Assembly: GCA_023375675.1 (NCBI GenBank)
Contig: JALQBC010000033.1
Span: forward strand, 186,001 to 250,000
DNA: 64,000 bases
Direction of reading: 5' to 3'
DNA from: Cytospora piceicola
Lineage: Eukaryota; Ascomycota; Sordariomycetes; Diaporthales; Cytosporaceae
Made by a program: the position numbers and the translations under genes. Below are positions 32,066-44,060 of the stretch, one piece after another (positions within the stretch are counted from its first letter, which is position 1; the number at the start of each line of letters is the position of its first letter). The notes under the pieces were generated by a model, which was not told the DNA's origin, made no database searches, and saw only the letters and a list, made by a program, of their open reading frames with translations.

Positions 32066-33688
32066 TTAAACACACGTCCAGGTATCTGGGCTCGTTGGGT
32101 CTCCAGACCCAGAATAAACGTTCCTCAACGGGTACCTACAGTGCCTCCTCTGAAACGCCACCTGCCCCGAGTCCTTCGTCTCATTGACATACGCGGTCCC
32201 CAAAATCGTATCAGGCGCCACGCCCTCCTCCACCCAGCGCACCATAGCCATAAGCACATTTCCATCGGGATCCAACGTCGCATTACTCGCACTACCCTGC
32301 CCGATGAACGTCGCTCCGTTGCCACCCAGACAGTGGCCCATGCCGCCAATCCTGAAGAATCTGTAGAACTCATCTAGTGATGATGACGGCAGGCCCATGG
32401 TGTGGGAGACGTGGTCATAGTATTGGGGCGAGATGAATGACGTGATGATAAAGTCCGCCTGGCCGTGGTAATGCAGGATCTTGGAGCCCCTGTCTCGCGT
32501 GGCTGATAGGTCGCCCTCCCATGTCTGGACATTAAACGGATTCTGGGCTGTCGCGGCAGCATAGTCTTTCGGCCCCAGGGTAGCTGGATCCCATGTTGGG
32601 TCGTTGTAGACGACGTATCGGAACCAGTCAGAGGTGAATGCGAATGGGTTGCCGCTGTAGTATATGAACTGGGCGATGAGTTCCGAGCCTGGCTGCATTG
32701 CTGGGAAGACGAGTTGTCCGTCGAGGCCATATACCGGCGAGAAGATATCCCGGACTGTGTTGGCTTGCTCGTCAGTGAGGCAGTTGGTGGAGTTTCCAGT
32801 TGCGCATATAAGCGATTCCGGGCTGTAGTCGCAGAGTGAAGGGTCCTCGATAATACCGTCTATGTACCCGTCGAGACCATCACACTGGTCGAGGATATTC
32901 TGATGGATGATGGGCCACATGGATAGTGGAACAAAGGTCGTTGAGTTCGGTTTGCCGGTTTCGACGTAGAACGAACCTGACCAGGACACCAGATTACTGA
33001 ACTCCAAGCCAGGAGCACCAATGACCAATCCATCGAAGTCGTCAGGGAAATCCTGAGCCTCCTTGAACCCCTGCCGTCCACCTGTTGAGCATCCCAGGTA
33101 GTAAGACTTGTCATGTTCCCGCCCATAAAATGCACGGGATACCTCCTTCCCCAGCACGACACCAGTGTGCGTCGCGCGGTACGCAAAGTCGGCGAGGACC
33201 TCGTCGTTGTTATAGAAAGCCTCGCCGCTGGTACCATTGTGGCCATTGTTCGTGGCAACGGCGGAGAACCCAAGGTCGACTGCGTAAGCCAGATCGTAGT
33301 ACTGAATGCAGCCAGACAATCCGCTATTGCCAGTGCTCAGGAAGCGGCCGGTCCATGCCCCGGCTGGGGGTAGCCACACCTCCATGCTGATGTTGGAGCG
33401 GTCAGACGTCGTCACAAACATGGAGACACGGCAGATATCCACGTCGACAACCTGAGATGCTTGGGTGCAGCTTGGGTCATTGTCGGGGAGTGTGATGTTG
33501 GTTCCAGCTGCAACAGGCTGTGAGAACCAGACGGTGGCGTTAGTGGTGCGGGCGAGTGAGCTCGCGAAGGTGGTGCACTGGGTGTTGAAGTCGGAACTGT
33601 TCTGTCCGGATGCTGTAGTGGCAACACAGAAGGAGGCCTTCAAGGCCATCCCTTGGAATATGAAGCTGATATACTTCTGGAAGTGCAT
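32066..33688 (-). CDS. Secreted tannase/feruloyl esterase family hydrolase
   Basis: Single-exon 540-residue enzyme of the tannase/feruloyl esterase family (PF07519), which cuts ester bonds of tannins or of feruloylated plant cell-wall sugars outside the cell. The hydrophobic N-terminus acts as a signal peptide; a second Met at residue 14 could be the true start. The nucleophile motif GCSTGGRQG gives C200-S201, D412 lies in HGQADFII, and H452-C453 in GMGHCLGG, so the complete CS-D-HC signature of the family (triad plus the linking disulphide) is present. An Asp-rich loop (DQCDGLDGYIDGII, about 268-281) matches the family calcium site. Sites such as NNGHNGT suggest N-glycosylation. Length fits the family. 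Substrate, tannin versus ferulate, cannot be decided from sequence alone. It is an ordinary plant-biomass gene. Confidence 0.92.
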   Translation of the reverse strand: MHFQKYISFIFQGMALKASFCVATTASGQNSSDFNTQCTTFASSLARTTNATVWFSQPVAAGTNITLPDNDPSCTQASQVVDVDICRVSMFVTTSDRSNISMEVWLPPAGAWTGRFLSTGNSGLSGCIQYYDLAYAVDLGFSAVATNNGHNGTSGEAFYNNDEVLADFAYRATHTGVVLGKEVSRAFYGREHDKSYYLGCSTGGRQGFKEAQDFPDDFDGLVIGAPGLEFSNLVSWSGSFYVETGKPNSTTFVPLSMWPIIHQNILDQCDGLDGYIDGIIEDPSLCDYSPESLICATGNSTNCLTDEQANTVRDIFSPVYGLDGQLVFPAMQPGSELIAQFIYYSGNPFAFTSDWFRYVVYNDPTWDPATLGPKDYAAATAQNPFNVQTWEGDLSATRDRGSKILHYHGQADFIITSFISPQYYDHVSHTMGLPSSSLDEFYRFFRIGGMGHCLGGNGATFIGQGSASNATLDPDGNVLMAMVRWVEEGVAPDTILGTAYVNETKDSGQVAFQRRHCRYPLRNVYSGSGDPTSPDTWTCV

Positions 33689-34938
33689 TGTGTAGATTTC
33701 AGTCTCCTAATGGCGACAATAATTGACAGCTGGATTAAGTGCAACTTGATGTGGATTTCGGAATTAGATCTTCAATGCACCCGGTGACATTCGGAAACTC
33801 CGTTTGAGCAAATTTTCGGGAGTGACGAACAAAACCCAGAGGTGGATCTGCGCTCGTTTTTCTCGGGTTTGGGACTTGTAGACGCGATTGCTTTCGTTGA
33901 ATTCTGTTGGTGATGATACCCTGGTCTTTCTCAGTTCTGCAAAAGTAAGTTGATCGACCTACAGTGGCTACCCCTTATATACGATATGGCCCGTCCAAGC
34001 GATCTGTATGGGATATAGGGGATATCTGTTATTCAGGGATAAGGGGTCACATACAATTATTAACCAGCCCATCCAATAGATATATATGATATATCAAGAA
34101 GTTATGCCATATAGGGAGGGATAAAATATATGGCGGGTGGCCACTGTATATACTATAGACGGAGGCTAGTTTCCGCTCCGAAGAAATCGCAATGCCCTGG
34201 CGAACAGAAGATGTATACAAATATTAGGCAGAAGAGCCAAAGCCCTCATGGGGGTATCTAATATGCCATTGCAACCACTTCACGCTCATTTACCCCATAC
34301 AAAATGACAAATCAAGGTTCTTGTCTTCTCACTTGTGTACTAACAGACCTCCTTCTCAAGTGCTTAGCTGCTTCGTGGTGTCGTGATACCTAGGTATCCG
34401 TAATATCACGGGAACATCGCTTCAGAGGTTAGCAAGAGACTGGGAAATTAGGGGATAATGCAAGATTACCTACCTACCTAGGTAGGTAGGTAGTATATAC
34501 CCAGGTACGCTTGGTATCCAGGGTTCAGGGGGGGTCGGCAATAGTTCCTACAGCTTACCGGGAGAGACCTCAAGGATGGGGGGAAGTACCACTTGAAACT
34601 GATCAACATAAATGGCTGATCCTACTCAGTTTTACCCTTTTGGTAACAAGTTGTTGAAAACATCGTCATAGATCGATTGTGCCACCTCAAGGACTTCCCC
34701 TCACTGGCGAACCAAGTAGCTGGTGGTGACTGGGGTTGCCCGGGGCAATCAAATCTCGAGTTTCGGAGGAGCAAGACAACAATGCGGTGCTAGATCAATC
34801 TGCCACCGGTACATGCGAGAAGTGCTCGATGTGCTAATATTTAACACCTCAAATCCCTTCAACCATACCTACCTAGGTAGCGGGTTAACGCGACAACACA
34901 CAACGACAGGTGCAAAAAGAAACAGAACAAAACAAACA
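33689..34938. other. AT-rich intergenic region with a long palindrome
   Basis: Upstream of the tannase-like gene and downstream of the CorA-like gene. It is AT-rich around 33960-34160 (TATATGATATATC-like runs). It contains GATACCTAGGTATC (34385-34398), a perfect 26-nt palindrome made of CCTA/TAGG repeats (34467-34492), and CTACCTAGGTAG (34869-34880). No coding region is seen. Confidence 0.6.
34467..34492. repeat. Perfect 26-nt palindrome of ACCT/AGGT units
   Basis: The left arm is TACCTACCTACCT and the right arm its exact reverse complement, with no spacer, so the DNA could form a 13-bp cruciform stem. It is the longest of several palindromes in the window centred on CCTAGG. Confidence 0.9.
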
Positions 34939-37900
34939 TCATGCTATCTTTCCAACCCTCAGCTCCACGTCTTCTTCGCAGTTCACCGATCCGTCAGGAG
35001 TCTTAAACCTACATGTAGCAAGCATGCGGGCAAAGAATCCATCTTTTCGGCTTCGTTTCCAGTGCTCTCCCAGACGGACTCTGCCCGGAGCACTAGCAAT
35101 GACAGTAGATGACCAGATACCCACTGGTACACTTTTCGCCATCTCTTGCTTCACATAATCAGCCTCCATCACGAGGTACATCTTGACCATGAATAGCTGT
35201 TTCAGGGTCGCGATTGGTCGTCGAAGCCTCCGGTTGAAGGCCAGCACAAGAACTAGAATGATGATCACTGTTGAACAGCAAACTATCTATTGTTAGCACA
35301 CCCAATCAGAAGGTGTGGGGGCCAGTATCAACCTACACATGTAGAGACACTGATGTCCCAGTGTCATCCAATCCGTGCCTGTGGCCGCGTTGTTCATGCC
35401 GAAGAAAGAAGTGAAAAAACCAAGAGGCGTCTAAATTGGGTGGAATTAGAGAAACTACGATGACCTTTCGAATTTTTAGCTCCACTTACAAACACGATTG
35501 TCATAATTGTGAATGCCATGATGGCTTTCCCTTGCTCGACACTCTGGTCTGCCCTCTCAAGAGCGGCTTTAGCTTCGACGATACTGGCTTGCTGTTGTTT
35601 AAGTGACAGAAGCTCTTGTAACTGCAAATATCGTCAGCATCTATTCATGGACACAGTATATAGGTAGTATGCGTGAAGGCCTCACTTGTTGACAGGTCCT
35701 CAGCGCAGCGCGTTCCAATTCCTCGATCTCCGATTTGCGGTTTTCAATCTCCTCGATCATATCATCCAGGTACTCCAAGTCTTCGTGGGATATGGACTTT
35801 TCCTCTGCAGGTTGTTGGTGTGAGAAGAATGCATTCCAGTGCTGAATGAACCTCTTCGTGTCACGGTCTTTCGACCCAATCTTGGGCTGGCCGTTGAGTT
35901 GCTCCAGGCACTTGTGGAAGTCTTTGACAACACTCACTTGTTGAGCGTATATGCCGATCATGATTCGTAGTTCCTCGGCGATGTCCTGGGCTTCTCTCAT
36001 CAACTTTCCCTCTGGATTGATGTTGAGGTACATTGCATTTGGCCGCATTGAGCGGTGTTTCTGATGGGCTTTAGTCAAGACCTCGACTTCTCGCCAGAAT
36101 GTCTCGTATGCAATCGTCTTGTAGTCATTCTACTAGGATCAGTATCGCATCATAGGTTCGGCATGCTGATAGTGGGGTGACTGTCTTACCACTTCACCAA
36201 GGGTCTCAGCGAAAATGTCCATTACCTCAGGCCGCATATCCAGTGGTTTTGTCCTGTCAAAGAATACCCTCGAGCATTGGTCGATAATTATAAATGCTGC
36301 CAATGTGTAAGATGGTATTTCAAGTTGTCTCATATTCTGTATAAAAACTTACCAAGGTGCCAAACAGACATGATTTCCTTGTCCATATGATGCAAGCGCT
36401 CTCGAAGGCTCTTGTGTATTCCAGATGAATCGGGCTTGTTATGTCCCCATCGTCTGGGGAAAGCCGTGATTATAGTATCTGCATTATACGTTAGGTATCT
36501 GGAAAAGTACCAAGAAAGCACCAGGTGGATGTGATTACTTACGTTCATCCAGTATCCAAAGCCACAACTGGTCAACCATCACAACTCTTGTCACGTTGCC
36601 ACTTCCCGGATCTCGAAAGGGTCTCTTGGTTGCGCGGTAGACGACCTGGTCCTTGTCACGTTCCGAAGTGTCTTTCAAATTGAGGAAATACGCCTGGTCC
36701 AGGGTGCGACGAATATGTAGTGGAGGTTCGGAGCTGCTGTCTGTGTCCAACCCATGCTGAATCAGCCTGTTTTCTAGCTCCGTATCCATGGCCTCCCATA
36801 GCTTTGCGAGAGCCATGAGGTACTCTCCGAGTAGTGTCCTGCTATATGTCAGCCTGGGGCCAAGAATTAGGGATTGCCGGCTGGTCCAACCTTTTCCTTG
36901 AGTCCCTGGCTGCTCTCAAGCTCGCAATGACATCTTCCTTCACGGCCTGTTCCTTTGGGAATTTATTTCGGAACTTAGTTCTCAAGGCCTGTATCTCGGC
37001 ACTCTTATCCATGACCCTGGCGGGTTTTAGGGGACCCGAGCTTTTCTCCTTCCAAGCCTCTCGTATACATTTGGCCATACAGGCCCTGCGGCTCGATGTC
37101 TCCCAGTGAAGGTATGGTAGCTGAAGACTCATCAGTATTTGCTTCCTCGAAAAGCCACGTAAACTTACAAATATTGCAAAATTCCGTTTATTCCCTACAA
37201 CCCGTCGTCCCGTGGAGTCCTCCGATCGTGAGCTCGGCTCCAGGGTGGCCCTCTGTTCTTTGCATGCGGACTGTGATCCTTTGAAGCATTAGCACTTCTA
37301 ATGATGATATTCAGTAGATTGCTACACGTACCACGAGGAATAAGAGAACACCGAGGCCTCATATGGCGCGCATGGGCCGTAGTCCTACCAAGACCGCTGC
37401 CATGTAATTGGCCCTTCCAGTACTCACGAGAGAGCGTATGGTTTACCTCTTTCCGCTCTATCGGAAGCAGATGTCCCTCTCCGTAGAATCTCGCCATTGC
37501 TTGCTATTACCACATAGCTAGTCAGTGAACTGCTCATATCCTCATAGCCTAGCTTGTTACTGACCTCTACCCACCCCATATGGTTCGCTGGCAGGTGAAT
37601 GTACTTCAAATGCTGATTGCCATTGTCGTCAATGGTTGAAGAGAAGGGGTTGTGTTGCTCATCATATAAGGCTCCGTGCACTGTCAGCTTCTGATCGGGG
37701 AAATTTCCCTGTTTCGAGTACGGCCCTTTGTCGTATGTAACACCTTTCCAACCAGAGCCGCACTTTTCAAAGAATATGATGCCAGCCTTGAGGTCGCGTG
37801 AAGGTTCATCGCATGGAGGTTTATCGCGTGGAGGTTCATCGCGTGGAGGTTCATCGCGTGGAGGTTCATCGCGTGGAGGTCCATCGCGTGGAGGTTCACG

Positions 37901-38326
37901 GCGTGGAGGTTCATGGCGTGAAGGTTCGTCTTCGTTGATCTCGCCGTCGGCATTGTAAACAGTGCAGACTTTGTCTTTGAGGTGGTTTCCTTCTGGGCCC
38001 TTTCCTCGATCTCCGAAGTCATGCTTGAGCTTGCCTTCGCCGTCTTTGTTATCAAAGGCTTTCTTCCGCCACTGCCGGAAGGCATCTTCCAACTCAATCA
38101 CACAGTCCTTCTTGGTCGAATCTTTCAATAGTCTCGCCCGTGTCTTTTCGATTCGTTGCTCGTCCACGAATAGTTTCGCCCTATCCTTTGCGGGGAGTCG
38201 AGCAAGATAAGCCGAACTCTCGCTGGCCATTAGCCGATACCATCTCTTTGTGATGCTGCCTTTATCCCAGTCGTCGGCCGTGTCCCCAACCCACGGCTCG
38301 TTGGTAGTTGCTGGTGAGTTGGTCAT
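34939..38326 (-). CDS. CorA-like (GMN motif) membrane protein with long N-terminal region
   Basis: Eleven exons: 38326-37571, 37503-37332, 37278-37169, 37120-36891, 36841-36543, 36478-36353, 36296-36190, 36129-35686, 35621-35490, 35430-35337, 35267-34939; 932 residues and all phases close. Residues 1-250 include a Pro/Arg/Asp-rich EPPRD repeat. The middle holds blocks of a fungal CorA-like family: EYWKGQLHGS, HARHMRPRCS, LPYLHWETSSRR, PLHIRRTLDQAYF, DQVV, VMVDQLWLWILDE and TIITAFPRRWG. The C-terminal part has LQELLSLKQQQASIVEAKAA (stalk helix), IMAFTIMTIVFTPLGFFTSFFGMN (first membrane helix with the GMN signature, about 803-805) and LIIILVLVLAF (second helix), then a 90-residue tail. Bacterial CorA moves Mg2+ as a pentamer; for these large fungal relatives transport is not proven and a sensing role is possible. 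No ankyrin or NACHT domain is fused here. Confidence 0.88.
37800..37928 (-). repeat. 15-bp coding minisatellite (EPPRD) in the CorA-like gene
   Basis: About nine imperfect copies of GGAGGTTCATCGCGT (plus strand) encode Pro-Arg-Asp-Glu-Pro units in the N-terminal region of the CorA-like protein. Single-base changes give His, Arg, Gly, Lys and Cys variants. The unit is a multiple of three, so copy changes keep the frame. Confidence 0.95.
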
Positions 38327-38873
38327 CTTGAGGAAGTCATGTGCTGGGAGGTATTCGGTGTAATATTTCGGGTTGTCAGGAGCTCAGATCAAAACAGCTC
38401 GATACTGATCGAACAGGCTCCGAGCCTTATTGATATATAAAAGTCCAGAGCCTTACTGCCACCCTCCCATAGAATTCAGCTCATGTCAAAGGTGTGATCA
38501 CTCCAACAACCACGATCGCTGGTGGTGGTGGGACTCGGGGCTGTGTCTTCAGCCGCAACGCAAACTATATGCAGGACGGCCATCTTTTACCATGTTACAT
38601 CCGTACGGTCTCACCGAGATGTATACGCTATTGACCACAGAGGTTTGCTGCATGCTATCGATGCAACCGGTGGTCCACTCAGGCTTCACGCAGATGCGGC
38701 GCAGCGTCACTTTGGAGTCCAAATCGGGGAAACCAATTCGAGAAACGGTGGGCAATTGGCCAATGCCCATCAAGGTTGAGAAAGCCACCTCAGTAATCTG
38801 AGTAAGCGCCTGCAGGAGCCATTTGAATGGGTGTGGACGAGCAAACGCGGTCAATTACATGGCGGTACAGGTT
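38327..38873. other. Intergenic region
   Basis: Upstream of the CorA-like gene and downstream of the Fax-like GST gene, both on the minus strand. Open frames on both strands (38430-38860) show no recognisable motif and are not called. Confidence 0.4.
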
Positions 38874-39938
38874 TCACGGCCACTTCTCATAATCGGGAAA
38901 GTACATATCGTGTATCCGTCCAGCATAATCAAGCAAGACAGGGTATCTGGTCACGATTGACCGAGATTCGGGACCACTAAGAGCCGCTTCGGTCAGCTAC
39001 GCGTCACTTGCTTTCCATCGCTATTTTCTTTTGGTGGTGGGGGGTGGAGACTCACGCCGTGCTGAGCAGAACCGAAACAATAAACCCGAATATAACCGTG
39101 TCAACCTCGGTCGGCGCATCACCACCCAAGAACCAGAACGGTGCCGCCGTCCTCGACATTGCAGTGACATCCCCACCGGAGCCACCCCGCGACCGCACAG
39201 AGGCGAGGACTCCATTGATGCTGTCCCAAATCTCCCACTTCGACGCGCGAATCTCCTCATCCGACAGCCTCAGCGTCCCCTGCCCATAGAGCATGGCCTT
39301 GTGGCTGCGGTACGCGAGCTGTCCCAAGACGGCGCGAATCGGCCAGGGGATGGCCAACAGGGCGTGATCGCGCATGGTGTAGTAGTGGTCTAGCCACCGT
39401 TCTTTTGTCTGGACCACACTCCATCAGCGCCTTGGATACTGAACACTAAGGCTGCAGTCCGGGTGGCCCTCCTTAGTCATAGATTACTGTCTGAATACAT
39501 GGTACTCACATGGTAGAAATACAACTTATCCTCCAACAACGCCCGGGTCGCCAAATCCCGCGCCTTATCCTCCGGAGACAATCCCCCGTTGAGGTCAGGC
39601 AGCACGCCCTCCTCGACGAAATGCTTCGCAATGAGACCCGAATCTCCCATCTGTACTGCATCCGGGGCTGTTGTGCCGCCAGGTGGCTTCTGCGGCTGCT
39701 GCGGCTGTTGCAGTTGCAGTTGCAGTTGTTGCAGTTGTTGCTGTGGCTGATACTCCACATACTCTACATATGGAATCTTTCCTTTCGGGGCGGTCCTGGG
39801 GCTCCCGGCTGCAGTGGTGTAAGGGACCCCCGCAAAGCGCAGCCGGGCTTCGAGCTTGACGACGAAGGGGGACCAGACGTGTTTGCCCTGGTCGGGCCAG
39901 CCGCGGTAGAGGGTAAGTGAGTGTATAGACCGGGTCAT
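38874..39938 (-). CDS. Fax/metaxin-like glutathione S-transferase family protein
   Basis: Three exons (39938-39510, 39408-39056, 38976-38874) give 294 residues. The N-terminal thioredoxin-like fold is marked by LTLYRGWPDQGKHVWSPFV, KLEARLRFAGVPY and the cis-Pro segment GKIPYVEY. The helical C-terminal domain has LLEDKLYFYH, ERWLDHYYTMRDH, FWFLGGDAPTEVD and, in the last exon, YAGRIHDMYFPDY. This is the fungal relative of animal Fax and metaxin proteins; it lacks the catalytic Cys/Ser pattern of a classic detoxifying GST, so a mitochondrial or other role is possible and the substrate is unknown. A Gln-rich insertion of about 33 residues (64-96) sits in the N-terminal domain where relatives are short. 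The second intron has a GTGAGT donor. The third exon was added because it completes the conserved C-terminus. Confidence 0.88.
39690..39752. repeat. Trinucleotide (Gln-coding) repeat in the Fax-like gene
   Basis: Plus strand reads as TTGCAG/CTGCGG/TTGTTGCAG-type units, coding on the minus strand for alternating Gln, Leu and Pro codons. It produces the Gln-rich insertion of the GST-like protein. Confidence 0.9.
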
Positions 39939-40558
39939 GATGTTTCTGATCTTGAGGGCAGCTCGTTAAGGTTTCACTGAAATGGGACCTGGCTTGTACG
40001 GCACAGCCCGTTGGCGACGGCGTTATAGATAGCTTGCGGCTACCCCAGGGTACCAGGCAGCAGGCATCAGGCGCGAGTCCGAAACACCGAATCTGCCCGG
40101 TCAGTCCCACTTTATTTGTGATCCGTAAGCCGTAACGGCACCGCTCGGCCGGGAACGCAGCGGGACTCGAGACAAAACCAGTCAACTGGTATTGGTAACC
40201 GTGGTGTCGGTACCGGGAGGGAAAGGGACGATTTGGATTTGACTCGGCAAATCAGTGGCAAATAACGACGAGAAAACAACCCCATGTGCTTCGAAAGATA
40301 TGTGCATTTCCATCATTCAGTTTATGTCCACAGGTAAATCCGTCAAAATATATACAGTACTCCTCAACGCTCATGCTCGTGATCATATCCCACATTCGTA
40401 CAAAATGCAGTTGCCCAAGTAAAAAGATCGGGCACACAAACATTTTCCCACCCAGAAAAGCACCAAGACTCCTATGCCTCTATCGTATCAAGGGTAATTC
40501 AAAAGAAAGCCCAGCAAGTATGCACGCTCTTGAAACAGTAGCCACTGACTTCACGCTC
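39939..40558. other. Intergenic region
   Basis: Upstream of the Fax-like gene, downstream of the transporter. No gene supported. Confidence 0.5.
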
Positions 40559-42364
40559 TCATCGCGACTGCTTGCTGCCCTGGCTCCTCCTCTCCAAGTG
40601 ATTGGTGTCGTCATCAAGCTTATAGAGACTGCTGAGACTGCCGGCAACGCTGTCCTCAAATGCGTTGACCTTTGCGGTCGCGAACTGGCGTGCTGGGACG
40701 CCCTGCTCGAAAAGCATGTCCATCTCGGCGAAGGTGCGGCCCGTGGGCTCAGGGACACGGAAGTACGTGTAGATGATGCAGAAGAAGCATATGCCACCCT
40801 ATCAAACCAGTCAGTATTGTTGCTGTGGTACCGAGTAAGAGGTAAGTAGATAGAAACTTACCCAGAAGAAACCAGCATAATTACCCCAGTTCCAAGCACT
40901 GGGGTTCAGCATGTACGGCGTCAAAACACTACACGCGATACCGACCAAGATGTACAGCACGCGGCCCATGACGATGGTCTTGATCTGCAACCGACGGGAA
41001 GACATCTCCGCCACGAGCGAGTAGCACACCGTACCGACGGAGAGCTGGTAGCACAGGGCCCAAACCAGCATAATGGATCCGGTGGCAAGCGAGGCCTGAG
41101 ACTTGTGTTCGGCGGGTACGAGGCCGAGGAAGCCGAGAACAAACAACATGGCGCATAGTCCGCAGAGGCCGTAGAGATACATCGAACGTCGGCCGATTCC
41201 GAGGGTCATCAGGAACCATGCACCGAACACGCCGACCATGTTCATGGCGTACTGTCCTAGGGCGAAGCCATATGCAGAGGTACTGTCCAAGCCGGCTTGC
41301 TCGAGGAAGTAAGTCGAGTAGTTGGAGAAGGAGTTGCCAGACAAGTTCTGGATGGCCCAGACCATGCAGACAATCTCGGTGCGGCGCAAGTCGTGGCCCT
41401 TGAAGCAATCCCAGTAGCTTGCCCCTGAGGTGGTCTTCTGCTCGAGGGCGGTGGTGTGCACCATCATGGCAACCGTCTCGTCGGCATCAAAGTTACTTTG
41501 GTGAGACCTGCTGGTGAGTCTCAGGAGGGACTTCTTGGCGTCATTGGTGCGACCCTTCCGGACCAGCCACCAGGGTGATTCGGGAGCGAAGAAGATGCCG
41601 ATCATGAGAGGAACGGGCCACATCCATTGCAGGGCGTAGGGAATACGGTAGGCCCACTCGTCGTCGCGCTTCAACATGCCCATGATGACACCAATGCCGA
41701 TCTCCTGACCGATACCCCAGCAGAAGTTCACGTAGGTGGTGAGATACCCACGCATGGATACAGGACACACCTCGGAAGCGTAGGTGATGGTCAGAGTCTG
41801 GAAGACACCCCACGGTATGCCGCAGAGGATCTCGGCGGCAAGTAAGGTCTGGACGTTCTGAGCAGTGAAGAACAGCGCGGTCCAGCAGCAGACGAGAGCC
41901 AGACATGCGATGACTGTCCATCGGTAGCCAAAGCGCTCCGAGACAAAGCCATTGATCAACAGCCCGATCAGCTCACCCACGTTGGCGCCATTAGACAGGC
42001 CAGCCTGCCATGACGCGGAGACCTGGTAGGTGCCATCGGCAAGCTGGACGCCATACTTCCGGTTGAATTGGTCGAATGCGTAGAAGTTGTTGATGAGGCA
42101 GACGTCGTAGCCCTCCATGACGATGCAGGTGCTGATCAGCATGCTCCAGAAGATGGCGGCGGGGTAGGTCTTGACGCCCTCCAGCAGGGTCATCTTGTGC
42201 TCCTTGTCGGTGGCAGACTTTGCGAAGTCGAGGATCTTCGCCGTTTCCATTTTGGCGCCATAGAGTTCCTCCGGTTGCTTCTCCTGGTCCGAATCATCTC
42301 CAGCTGGGGCGGGGGCGGGGGCGAAAGCCTCGGTGGCGATAATGTCCTGTTCTGGTTTGGACAT
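40559..42364 (-). CDS. MFS sugar transporter, maltose/alpha-glucoside permease type
   Basis: Two exons (42364-40862 and 40798-40559) give 580 residues with about 12 membrane helices; a plasma-membrane sugar:H+ symporter is the likely role. The N-terminal 75 residues are cytosolic and acidic. Sugar-porter signatures are present: GFVSERFGYR in the 2-3 loop, PVSMRGYLTTYVNFCWGIGQ, PESPWWLVRKGR at the end of helix 6 (the WW variant is typical of fungal MAL-type permeases) and VPEPTGRTFAEMD after helix 12, supplied by the second exon. Length and N-terminal tail fit the MAL31/MAL61 group, so maltose or other alpha-glucosides are the default guess, but substrate calls within this family are weak. It is divergently arranged with a Zn2Cys6 regulator, and myo-inositol oxygenase lies just beyond, so another polyol or sugar is possible. 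Confidence 0.9.
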
Positions 42365-44060
42365 GATGTCGTTTCCTTATGTCGCTGCCCTAGCCGAATT
42401 GCCCCAAGTCGTCGTCGTAATATGATGGTAGACGGCGTGGTGATGATGGGGCGTCGAATGTGTGGTGGTGGAGATGGGAGGTGAGAGGTGAGAGGTGAGA
42501 GGTGTGTGGTGTGTTCTGGTGGTGGTTGAGGTGATTGTGGTTGAGATCGTGAGATTGATCGATGGTTGCGATTCGATAGTTCCGTCCGAGGTCGCCGAAC
42601 AGCTAGCAAAATTGATAAGAGTGGGCGGTGAGGCACGGAAGCCCAAGGAATCCAGCGCTTGTGGCCGTTTATGGCGCTAAAACGAAGCGAAGAGTGGAAA
42701 CACCTCAACTTTTTTTCTGCCCTTGCCCTTGCCTGTTTGGCTGCACCACACACCGTTACCCAACGATTCTGGAGGACCGCCGCCTGTTGAAGTTGCTGCT
42801 CTTATGCTGCTGTTGTTGTCGTTGGTTGTTGATGGGATTGAAGGCGAACATGGCTGTCAAGCACCGGACTTGCACTGGCCGAAAAGATATACTCAAGCTT
42901 GGATTGATCCATTCCTGCCCCGCCCAGCTCAATGTGCATGAGCCAACCTTGGAACTCAAAAGCGGAAGTCGGCTTTGATTTCCTAAAACCAAGATGGCGG
43001 ACCGTTAGCGGCTGTCATGACCAATTCTAGAACGCGTGACCCCTTTATCAAAGGAGTAAGTTCAATGTTGGTGTTGACAAACCCACCCGAGTCAAAAATG
43101 CGAGGTTCAGCGGAGTGGAGCCAGCGTACGGATCAGTACGGAATCCGGAATGTCCCGCCGCCAGAACGGTGCAGCGAGTGCCACGACGCGAGGCGATCGG
43201 TTTGGCCCCAAAACAGCTAAAACGGTTCCCAACCGTATCTGCATAGACGGATCCGTCAGTCCAGACGTGAACCCCACCATGTTCCACTGTCTTGGTGAAC
43301 CCCCCCATAGCTTCCAAGGTTGCTACCCAGGCTGCCAGATTGAGGACAGCTGAAGTTAATTCATGTCTGTCCCCCGCAGTATCCACTGCTTGGCAAGAGT
43401 TCGTTTTCGGCTAGTCGCATACTTGTTCGTGATGAGAAACAGGGTAATCTTCCGGTGTAAGGCCGTAACTTGGAGGAATTGCATGCAGCTTTGAGAAGTC
43501 GACAGTGACTGATTCGCGAATCCGTTAGTGCGGGGTAATAGGGTGCCACTGATTGGCCTCGAGAATGCGGGGAGCGCCAAGGCTTACCCGTTTTCCCTTT
43601 TTGCTTTTCCCACCTTCCCTCCGATGTTCCCCAACTTCCACCAACCTTCATTGATCCCCCACGTTCAACTCAAGCTTGGAACTGGAACATGCCCATGTCT
43701 TTCCCCATATAGATGATCTTGTCCGAAACCGATCGAATGCATTGCCCTGTTGTCGTGAATTTTAACCTTCTTCACCACTGGTTCCCCCAAATCCCTTGTC
43801 TCGGATGATCTCCCATTTTTTGTTATTGTGGTCATTTTCCCTTAAAAAGATAAGAGATCTTGTTGCTTCTTGTCGGTGCCGTTATTGGGCGCGAATCGGC
43901 CGGGGATCGCAGCTCCTTTGGGACATGACTCGGTTGTCTTCGCCGTTTCGAATTCATCTCTCTCCGGCGAGGCTGCACTGGATCATCACATGCATCATCG
44001 GGGAACGAGCCCGTTTCTAGCATCTTCGCTGGTGCTGTTGCCGTTTCCCCCTATCGACAA
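42365..44060. promoter_or_regulatory. Shared upstream region between transporter and Zn2Cys6 regulator
   Basis: About 1.7 kb separates two divergent starts, enough for both promoters. Positions 42480-42512 hold GGTGAGA tandem units, and 42719-42733 the CCCTTG motif. Short open frames here are not supported as genes. No specific operator can be assigned by eye. Confidence 0.5.

Noticed and set aside
38430..38860. Open frames on both strands between the CorA-like and Fax-like genes
   Set aside because: No motifs, and the Fax-like last exon ends only some bases away; likely noncoding.
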